Positions 1 through 5,259 of a stretch of DNA of 5,259 bases are shown in pieces. Below the pieces are notes generated by a model. It did no database searches and was not told the origin of the DNA. It was given only the letters and a program-made list of their open reading frames with translations. Source of the stretch: Kiritimatiellia bacterium (GTDB taxonomy: Bacteria; Verrucomicrobiota; Kiritimatiellia; UBA8416; SLMC01). How positions within the stretch are numbered: position 1 is the stretch's first letter; every line of letters starts with the position of its first letter. Location: NCBI GenBank assembly GCA_007133745.1, contig SLMC01000012.1, positions 1 through 5,259 on the forward strand, read 5' to 3'. The translations under genes were made by a program, and so were the position numbers.

Positions 1-1666
1 GATCCAGAAGCTCGTAGCATTTCTTGCCGTGCACCTGCTGCGGCGTCATCTTCAGGAACGCGTAGCCGGCGCGATTGTAGCGCAACACGCTATGATTCGC
101 ATCCTGAACGCCCAGAATGTCGGGAACGGCATCGAACAAAGTCTCGTTCAGCGCAACCGCGCGACGGAGTTCGTCCATATTGTTGCCCAAAGCCGTTTCA
201 AGCGCGCATTTCTCGAAAGCGTCCGCCAGCACATCGCCGACAACTTTAATCAATTCGATCTGAGCGTCCGCCCATGTCTTCTTTTCGCGGCAATGGTCGA
301 ATCCCAGCGTGTAGGCGATTTTCCCGTCCTTGCGGAAAGGAATGTTCAGCAGCGATTGAATGCCCTGGCGCTGGAACTCGGCTTTTTCCGCCGTCGCCTC
401 GGGCGGCAACGCGGCCACGTCGGGCACATGCAGAAAATTGTTTTGGCTCAATTGCTCAAAAAACCATGGAAAATTCTCCATGGCGATATCTTGCAAGGAG
501 TCGGCTTGAGCCTCGATATCCTCGCGACACCATTCGTGCGTGACATCGAAACTCGGATTTTCGGAATGGAACTTGAACACATAGCAACGATCGGCGTCGA
601 AAAATTCGCCCATGGTCCGAAGCGCATCGTTGATGGTTTCATCGATTTTCCCGAACGGGATATTGATCAGACCGGACGCCATGTCGGACACCATTTTCTC
701 GAAGCGCACCTGCTCGCGCAAAGCGGTTTCGGCTTTTTTGCGGTCGGTGATGTCCAAGGCTGTGAAGGTAACGCCCTGCCCCATGTCGCGAGAATCCATC
801 GGACTGGAACTGAGCAGGATATGGCGAATTTCACCCGTCTTTCTTCTCCAGCGCGTTTCCACGCTGCCTATCCCGTACGTTTCGATTTGGCTGTATTTTT
901 CCTTTCCGACATAGTCGTAGTCTTCCTGGGAAGGATACAGGATTCGGGCATTCTTGCCGATCAGCTCGAAGCGGGAATAGCCGGTCATGCGACACATGGT
1001 GTCGTTGACGTCCATAAGCACCCGATGACGAACCATGCCGATGGCGATGGGCGCCGCCCGGTAAATGCTTTCGATTCGGCGTTCGTTGACATCGGCCCGT
1101 TTCTGATCGGAAATATCGCTGATAATGCAGCGACAGTGCGAATCGTCACTGTCACTCTCCACAACGGACGATTCGACCCGCGCCCAGAATCGGGCGCCGT
1201 CCTTGCGGAGAATTCTCAACTCGCACACCTGCGGCATGCCGGTCTTGAAAAGCTGCTTGCGGTGCAGATAGTAGACATCCTGATCCTCGCGCATGATAAA
1301 ACGGGTCAACGGCCTGCGAGGCAAATCGTTGCGGGAAACGCCCAGCAGGGTCGCGCAAGTCAGGTTGGCCTCCTGAATAACGCCTGCATCGTCGAGAGCC
1401 AGATATCCGACGGGAGCCAGATCGTACAGATCGAAATAGCGCGCGCGCGAGGTTTCCAGATCCGTATGCGCCTGACGCAATTCCTCGTTCTGTATCTCCA
1501 GCTCGACCTTGTGCACCCGCATTTCGTGCAGCAGTCGATGAGCTTCATCGAGGGTCAACGTAGTTGAGGGATCAAGCGATGCATCGCCATTGGCGAGTCG
1601 CAACATGTCCTCGGCGCGTTGGCGCAGATCGGTCGTTCCCGACTTGCTTTTTCCGGAGTCGCTCAT
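1..1666 (-). CDS. Multi-sensor PAS/PAS/GAF/PAS signalling protein, C-terminus off the window
   Basis: Reading frame open from an ATG at 1666 to the left edge: 555 residues, no stop, 3' end missing. Seen in order: hydrophilic N-terminus; helical coiled-coil segment about 40-75 (key stretch LHEMRVHKVELEIQNEEL); PAS 1 about 77-190, starting YFDLYDLAPVGYLALDD and ending in the S-box-like SDISDQKR; PAS 2 about 195-312, with MTGYSRFELIGKNA and ending LDITDRKKAE; GAF about 320-488, including DADRCYVFKF, QSLLNIPFRKDGKI and a closing TWADAQIELIKVVGDVLADAFEK; short helix; start of PAS 3 from about 505, with NETLFDAVPDILGVQDAN and GKKCYELL. No membrane segment or signal peptide is visible, so a cytoplasmic sensor is inferred. 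In this family such arrays usually lead into a histidine kinase, GGDEF/EAL or other output, which cannot be seen here. It lies 218 bp downstream of the CheB-CheR gene on the same strand. Start choice: the ATG is preceded by GAGGA, and the coiled coil begins soon after. PAS/GAF assignment is solid; output type unknown. Confidence 0.9.
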   Translation of the reverse strand, partial: MSDSGKSKSGTTDLRQRAEDMLRLANGDASLDPSTTLTLDEAHRLLHEMRVHKVELEIQNEELRQAHTDLETSRARYFDLYDLAPVGYLALDDAGVIQEANLTCATLLGVSRNDLPRRPLTRFIMREDQDVYYLHRKQLFKTGMPQVCELRILRKDGARFWARVESSVVESDSDDSHCRCIISDISDQKRADVNERRIESIYRAAPIAIGMVRHRVLMDVNDTMCRMTGYSRFELIGKNARILYPSQEDYDYVGKEKYSQIETYGIGSVETRWRRKTGEIRHILLSSSPMDSRDMGQGVTFTALDITDRKKAETALREQVRFEKMVSDMASGLINIPFGKIDETINDALRTMGEFFDADRCYVFKFHSENPSFDVTHEWCREDIEAQADSLQDIAMENFPWFFEQLSQNNFLHVPDVAALPPEATAEKAEFQRQGIQSLLNIPFRKDGKIAYTLGFDHCREKKTWADAQIELIKVVGDVLADAFEKCALETALGNNMDELRRAVALNETLFDAVPDILGVQDANHSVLRYNRAGYAFLKMTPQQVHGKKCYELLD

Positions 1667-1670
1667 GATG

Positions 1671-1675
1671 TCCTC
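1671..1675 (-). promoter_or_regulatory. Ribosome binding site of the PAS/GAF gene
   Basis: The minus strand reads GAGGA, then four bases (CATC), then the ATG at 1666. The match to the Shine-Dalgarno consensus is good but the spacing is short. It is the only convincing site near this start; an in-frame TTG about 27 bases upstream has no such site. Confidence 0.5.
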
Positions 1676-1704
1676 GGCAAAATCTATCCGCAAACAGAGG
1701 GAGA

Positions 1705-1760
1705 ACACTACATGGATTCTATAACTCTTGCAACGATAAAAAGATAAAAAAAACAAGAAA
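1705..1760 (-). promoter_or_regulatory. Possible promoter with upstream A/T tracts for the PAS/GAF gene
   Basis: This AT-rich patch contrasts with the GC-rich genes. On the minus strand there is a T8 run (1753-1746), a T5 run (1742-1738), then TTGCAA (1733-1728), a 17-base gap and TAGTGT (1710-1705). A second candidate -10, TAGAAT (1721-1716), matches the consensus in five of six positions but has no good -35 at 16-18 bases. The A/T tracts could act as an UP element or bend the DNA. No pairing of boxes is strong, so this is a weak promoter call inferred from composition and position. Confidence 0.25.
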
Positions 1761-1777
1761 TAGAAGCGTGATTGTTT

Positions 1778-1809
1778 GTGAGTGTGTGGGTGCGTGAGTG
1801 TGTGGGTGA
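1778..1809. repeat. Two-copy 16-bp tandem repeat, GT-rich
   Basis: The unit GTGAGTGTGTGGGTGC at 1778-1793 is followed immediately by GTGAGTGTGTGGGTGA at 1794-1809, 15 of 16 bases identical. It lies in the intergenic region and overlaps no supported gene. With only two copies and no spacers it is not a CRISPR array. It also forms the left arm of the inverted repeat described separately. Replication slippage on a GT-rich unit is the simplest origin. Confidence 0.85.
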
Positions 1810-1846
1810 AAACTCACATACTCCCAAACCCACATACCCACACACT
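1781..1846. repeat. Large imperfect inverted repeat (potential stem-loop)
   Basis: AGTGTGTGGGT (1781-1791) is a perfect 11-base reverse complement of ACCCACACACT (1836-1846). After an unpaired step, GTG (1794-1796) can pair with CAC (1831-1833), with patchy further pairing inward. Alternatively an apical hairpin forms from GTGA (1806-1809) and TCAC (1814-1817) around a four-base loop. The cheB-cheR transcript would contain this if it reads through. The region after it in the minus direction becomes T-rich only some 25 bases later (1753-1746), so it is not a canonical intrinsic terminator. Role unknown: RNA 3'-end or stability element, partial attenuator, or protein-binding palindrome. Confidence 0.7.
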
Positions 1847-1849
1847 TGG

Positions 1850-1874
1850 GTTGCGGGCGACAGCCCGCCTCAAC
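1850..1874 (-). other. GC-rich hairpin just after the cheB-cheR stop codon
   Basis: In the transcript, GCGGGC (1868-1863) pairs perfectly with GCCCGC (1858-1853) around the loop UGUC. Outer GUU (1874-1872) and AAC (1852-1850) extend the stem across a three-base bulge. It starts 10 bases after the stop codon. The following bases are AACCCAAG, not a U-run, so a rho-independent terminator is not supported. It may protect the mRNA 3' end or pause polymerase together with the larger inverted repeat next to it. Confidence 0.6.
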
Positions 1875-1884
1875 GCTATTTACC

Positions 1885-4800
1885 TCAGCCCGCCTTGTCG
1901 GCTTTTTCGATTTTGTTCAATGCGAAAGCGATGTCCTGAGCCAACTCCGTGAAAAAGCCCAGTTCTTCCTCGTTGCATGCCAATCCGAGAGGGACCGATG
2001 CCACGAGAACCCCGAAAATTTGGCGGTCGCATTCCAAACGACAGGCTAAGCCCGAAAAATCCGCCCCTTTGTCATCCAGTATGCAATCGGGACATTCGGC
2101 AGAGGGATCGCGAACCACGACAAGGTCTTTTTGCGCCAAAGCCCGTGTTGCGCACGACGGAAACTGGCCCTCGTTCAAGACGTTTTGCAAGGCTGAAAGA
2201 CGATTGGAGCAACCCGACGAAGCTGTAGCGTGAACCGTCATCGTTTCGGAATCCAGCAGAGCGATCCAGGCATTGCGATATCCCCGTGTCTCGATCATAA
2301 TGCTGCAGGAACGCTCGATCAGACGTTGCGCATCGGTTTCGCGGACGATCATCCGGCTGACGTTGCGCAACGTCAAAACGGCTTGCTTAAGCTGTATTTC
2401 CCGTTCCTTCATTTTTTTCTGGTCGGTAATTTCGATAAAGGTGATCGCTACGCCTTCGATCACGTTTTCCACCGTGCGATAGGGTGTGATCCGCAGCAGC
2501 CGCCAGACGCCGACTTTGTCCAACACCTCGATTTCCTTGGGCGCCAGAGTGTCCAGCACCTCCTGCACATCCTCCACAAGACGGTCGTAGTTGGCGAAAT
2601 TGGATACGACATGCCCGACCGGCCGTCCGACATCGCCGGGGATCAGGTTGATAATCTGGGTGGCCGCCGGGGTAAACCGCTGAATTTGCAGGTCGTGGTC
2701 GACGAAAACGACCCCGATCCCGGTGCAGGCCAGAATATTGTTCATGTCGTTTTCGGATTGCGACAATTCCTCCACTTTTCTCTGCAGTTCGGTGTTCAAC
2801 GTCGTCAGTTCCTCGTTGATAACCTGCAGTTCCTCCTTGGACGTTTCCAGTTCCTCGTTGGTGGACTGCATTTCCTCGTGCGCGGATTGCATGGCGTCAT
2901 TGACGGCCCGCAAATCTTCGTTGGCGGTTTCGCACTCCTCCGTGGTCGCTTGCAGGTATTCATCCTTGGAACGCAACGCCTCTTCCAGAAAGGCGATGCG
3001 GGCGCGCAGCTCGACGAGCGTTGAATCCGGCGCATGGGCGGGCGCCGGTTTCGATGGCGATACGGACGGAGCCGCTTCCTCGAAAACAACCAGCAGCATA
3101 TCGGACGGGGCGTCGGCGTCCGATCCTTCGGGCAAGGGATACACGGCCAGATTCACCCGTATTGTGTCGCCATTGGTTCTGACCTGCAGTCCGGGATGAC
3201 GCACAGGCTTGCCTTTCGTTGCCGCCTTGCGTAACGCGGCGTTTAGGCTTTGCTGCAAGCCTTCGCGGGCCATGTGCACAATGTTGACTTCGGCTTCGCC
3301 CGGGGCCGGCTCCAGAAATTGTCCCGTTCGTCCGTGAATATAGAGGATGTCGCCTTTCCTGTTGACCAGCGCGCCGACAGGCGCATAGCGTTGCAGCAAA
3401 GCCCTTTCGGTTTGCCGGCGCAAGGGCGGCGGCCAGTCCGCCCGCTCGCTTTTCGCGGTGTCGCTCGAAACCAAGGCCAGAGGCCATGCCGCATTCGCGG
3501 GCGTGTCTCGATACGACGGCAACAGCGTCCGCCTGCCCGTTTCCTTGCGACGATAGATTTTCCACGCGCGGCTTTTCACGACAAAACTGTCAACCATGTC
3601 CCCAAGACTTTCGGAACTTCCCAGAAACAGAAATCCGCCGGGATTCAAGGCGTAATGAAACAGCGAGACGATTCGTTTTTGCGTAGGCCGATCCATATAG
3701 ATCAGCACATTGCGGCAACTGACCAAATCCAGTTTCGAAAAAGGCGGATCCCTGACCACGTCGTGCATGGAAAACACCAGTATGTCGCGGATGCGGCGAT
3801 GAATCTGGTAGGATTGGCCGTCCGGACCCGGCGCGAAGAATCGGGCCAGCCGTTCGGGCGAGACGTCCGCGACCTCGCCAACCGAATACAGTCCTGCGCG
3901 CGCTCTCAAAACGGCTTGCGGATCGATATCCGATGCGAAAATCTGAACGCGGCACGCCTTGCCCGAGCGCTCCATCTCCTCTTGAATCAGCATGGCGATG
4001 GAAAAAGCCTCCTCGCCCGAGGAACAGCCGGGCGCCCACACGCGAAAACTTTCACCCTCGGCCTTGTCCGACAAGATATCCCGAATGGCCGTCTTGCGGA
4101 GCGTCTCGAACGCGTCGGGATCCCGAAAGAAACCGGTCACGCCAATCAGCAGGTCCTTGACCAGGGCGTCGATCTCTTCCGGCGTTTGCTGCAGATGGCG
4201 AACGTATTTATCCAACCGCCGAATCTGATGGATCGCCATGCGCCGTTCGACACGCCGAATGACGGTGTTTTTCTTGTAATACGAGAAATCATGGCCGGTT
4301 TGCTTCTGGATGGACACGCATATTTTCTTCAAAACCGCTTCGCTCATGCGAGGCTTGTCGGGCGCATCGGGCGCGGGGCGCTCGGACGCATGCAGAACAT
4401 AGGCGGCCAGAGCGGCCGGCATTTTGTCCGGCGACAGCACGTAGTCGACCACACCGGTGGATGCCGCATGAACCGGCATCGAGTCATGCTCGGCCGACTC
4501 GACATCCTGAGCCATGACCATGCCGCCTTCGCCCTTGATGGCCTCCAGCCCAAGCATGCCGTCCATTCCGCAGCCGGACAGCACGATGCCAACCGCCCGC
4601 TCGTGCCGCTCTTCGGCCAATGAGCGAAAAAAGACATCGATCGGCCGCCATTGTCCATGCGGCGTGTTGGGCTCGGTCAACCAAAGACAGTTCTGGCGCA
4701 AGACGGTTTCCCTGTTCGGAGGGATCACATAGACGCAGCCCGGCCGCACCTCGATACCGTCCTCGATATCCAGGGTTTTCAGCCGAACATGCTGTCCGAT

Positions 4801-5001
4801 CAATTCGCGCAAGTAGCTTTTGTTGTCGGCGGACAAATGCTGAACCAAAACAAAGGCCATGTTCCGGCCGACTTCGGAAGACAAAGCGTCGAAAAAAGCT
4901 TCGTACGCGGCCAGGCCTCCGGCCGACGCGCCAATGCCCACGACAAAACAGGGCTGATCGGGCTTCCGAACTTTTTCGTCGGGCTTGTCTTGAGTATTCA
5001 T
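1885..5001 (-). CDS. CheB-CheR fusion with coiled coil, PAS and GAF domains
   Basis: Complete, 1038 residues. CheB methylesterase about 17-205: catalytic triad visible as Ser26 (GIGASAGG), His55 (VQHL) and Asp147 (LSGCGMDGMLG). The usual N-terminal receiver domain is absent, as is normal for CheB-CheR hybrids. CheR methyltransferase about 220-486: RRVERRM helix near 250, GVTGFFRDP at 287-295, SAM-binding WAPGCSSGEEAFS at 322-334, and SCRNVLIYM at 428-436. A degenerate PAS-like region spans about 530-640. A low-complexity Pro/Ala linker (640-660) leads to a coiled coil (about 662-753, heptads with EEL), PAS about 753-860 ending EITDQKK, and GAF about 885-1030. CheB removes and CheR adds methyl groups on receptor glutamates using SAM; here both are joined to sensory domains. 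No histidine-kinase or receiver domain follows, and no membrane segment is visible. Start: the ATG at 5001 has GAGGTG seven bases upstream; a TTG five codons earlier would lie within the overlap with the upstream stop and is less likely. Which receptor or kinase it serves is unknown. Confidence 0.96.
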   Translation of the reverse strand: MNTQDKPDEKVRKPDQPCFVVGIGASAGGLAAYEAFFDALSSEVGRNMAFVLVQHLSADNKSYLRELIGQHVRLKTLDIEDGIEVRPGCVYVIPPNRETVLRQNCLWLTEPNTPHGQWRPIDVFFRSLAEERHERAVGIVLSGCGMDGMLGLEAIKGEGGMVMAQDVESAEHDSMPVHAASTGVVDYVLSPDKMPAALAAYVLHASERPAPDAPDKPRMSEAVLKKICVSIQKQTGHDFSYYKKNTVIRRVERRMAIHQIRRLDKYVRHLQQTPEEIDALVKDLLIGVTGFFRDPDAFETLRKTAIRDILSDKAEGESFRVWAPGCSSGEEAFSIAMLIQEEMERSGKACRVQIFASDIDPQAVLRARAGLYSVGEVADVSPERLARFFAPGPDGQSYQIHRRIRDILVFSMHDVVRDPPFSKLDLVSCRNVLIYMDRPTQKRIVSLFHYALNPGGFLFLGSSESLGDMVDSFVVKSRAWKIYRRKETGRRTLLPSYRDTPANAAWPLALVSSDTAKSERADWPPPLRRQTERALLQRYAPVGALVNRKGDILYIHGRTGQFLEPAPGEAEVNIVHMAREGLQQSLNAALRKAATKGKPVRHPGLQVRTNGDTIRVNLAVYPLPEGSDADAPSDMLLVVFEEAAPSVSPSKPAPAHAPDSTLVELRARIAFLEEALRSKDEYLQATTEECETANEDLRAVNDAMQSAHEEMQSTNEELETSKEELQVINEELTTLNTELQRKVEELSQSENDMNNILACTGIGVVFVDHDLQIQRFTPAATQIINLIPGDVGRPVGHVVSNFANYDRLVEDVQEVLDTLAPKEIEVLDKVGVWRLLRITPYRTVENVIEGVAITFIEITDQKKMKEREIQLKQAVLTLRNVSRMIVRETDAQRLIERSCSIMIETRGYRNAWIALLDSETMTVHATASSGCSNRLSALQNVLNEGQFPSCATRALAQKDLVVVRDPSAECPDCILDDKGADFSGLACRLECDRQIFGVLVASVPLGLACNEEELGFFTELAQDIAFALNKIEKADKAG

Positions 5002-5008
5002 GACGCTG

Positions 5009-5014
5009 CACCTC
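5009..5014 (-). promoter_or_regulatory. Ribosome binding site that fixes the CheB-CheR start
   Basis: The minus strand reads GAGGTG, seven bases before the ATG at 5001. The site overlaps the TGA (5015-5013) of the upstream gene, so ribosomes ending there are placed on this site. This suggests translational coupling and an operon. It also favours the ATG over the TTG at 5016, which would need a site inside the upstream coding sequence. Confidence 0.8.
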
Positions 5015-5259
5015 AAGTTTTTTGACTGAAGCTAGCCGAGATTTTTTTCGACAGCTCGTCTTTGGGCCGGTCCACAAGTTTACGGGTGATTTTAAGCGTC
5101 TTGTCGCCGGTATTGTCGGCGATCAGTTTCAATCCGTACTCCAGATCTCGGAAGCGTTCATTGAAAAAATCCGACGCGCTTTGGTTGGCATTCAGGCATA
5201 AATCCACGATGCGGACAACGGCGGCGCGCGCGAACACAAGCTTGAACCCGTGTTCCCGC
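5013..5259 (-). CDS. Unidentified protein, C-terminal 81 residues only
   Basis: The frame is open from the right edge to a TGA at 5015-5013. Visible residues run from REHGFKLVFARAAVVRIVD to a Lys/Ser-rich tail. Predicted character: an apolar, probably helical segment (residues about 5-23), a charged stretch with FFNERFRDLEYGLKLIAD, then a basic tail with KITRKLVDRPKDELSKK. An internal GTG at 5237 has no Shine-Dalgarno-like sequence before it, so the gene most likely starts outside the window. I recognise no family. Eleven bases separate its stop from the CheB-CheR ATG, so the two are almost certainly cotranscribed. That makes a signalling-related role possible, but this is context only. No transmembrane helix, catalytic motif or metal-binding pattern is evident in the part seen. 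Confidence 0.65.
   Translation of the reverse strand, partial: REHGFKLVFARAAVVRIVDLCLNANQSASDFFNERFRDLEYGLKLIADNTGDKTLKITRKLVDRPKDELSKKISASFSQKT

Noticed and set aside
29..1567. A 512-codon open frame on the plus strand
   Set aside because: It lies wholly antisense to the PAS/GAF gene, whose minus-strand protein shows clear PAS and GAF motifs. The plus-strand translation has no recognisable domain and looks like a mirror of GC-biased codons.
1738..1850. Rho-independent terminator after the CheB-CheR gene
   Set aside because: Neither hairpin is followed directly by a U-run: the GC hairpin is followed by AACCCAAG, and the T8 run lies about 25 bases beyond the large inverted repeat.
1778..1850. 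CRISPR array or compact G-quadruplex
   Set aside because: There are only two adjacent units with no spacers. The GGG runs on either strand are too few or too far apart for a convincing four-tract quadruplex.
2230..3024. A 264-codon plus-strand frame with a repetitive Phe/Leu/Gly-rich end
   Set aside because: The apparent repeats are the antisense of the coiled-coil heptads in the CheB-CheR gene, so they do not show a separate protein.
3250..4623. A 457-codon open frame on the plus strand
   Set aside because: It is antisense to the CheB and CheR domains, whose catalytic motifs are intact on the other strand. Its protein is rich in Arg, His and Gln without domain features, as expected of a shadow frame.
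5001..5016. TTG at 5016 as the start of the CheB-CheR gene
   Set aside because: The ATG at 5001 has GAGGTG at seven-base spacing, whereas the TTG is a rare start codon overlapping the upstream stop and has no good site before it.

Overview
The window is a compact, one-directional stretch of bacterial chromosome. All three genes I can support are on the minus strand. Composition is moderately GC-rich in the genes, with one AT-rich intergenic patch. The domain content (a CheB-CheR fusion and multi-PAS/GAF sensor proteins) is typical of environmental Gram-negatives with large signalling inventories, such as Pseudomonadota or Desulfobacterota. No gene here fixes the taxon, so that placement is a low-confidence inference.

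Layout in the direction of transcription (right to left):
(1) 5259-5013 is the C-terminal 81 residues of a gene that begins outside the window and that I do not recognise.
(2) 5001-1885 is a complete 1038-residue fusion: CheB-type methylesterase, CheR-type methyltransferase, a degenerate PAS-like region, a long heptad coiled coil, a PAS domain and a C-terminal cysteine-rich GAF domain. Its Shine-Dalgarno sequence overlaps the stop codon of gene 1.
(3) 1884-1667 is a 218-bp intergenic region. It holds a GC-rich hairpin just after the stop, a GT/CA-rich tandem repeat that is also one arm of a large imperfect inverted repeat, and an A-tract-rich segment that may carry a promoter.
(4) 1666-1 is the N-terminal 555 residues of a multi-sensor protein (coiled coil, PAS, PAS, GAF, start of a third PAS). 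Its output domain lies beyond the left edge.

Inferred function: the CheB-CheR protein carries both methylation and demethylation modules for glutamate side chains of a receptor-like partner, linked to sensory domains, but has no kinase or receiver of its own. The downstream PAS/GAF protein is a plausible partner and may carry the missing kinase or other output. This is a signalling cluster of known type. I do not see a clearly new system; the items most worth a second look are the intergenic repeat structure, the cysteine-rich GAF and the unidentified upstream gene. Long plus-strand open frames opposite the two large genes are judged to be antisense shadows.
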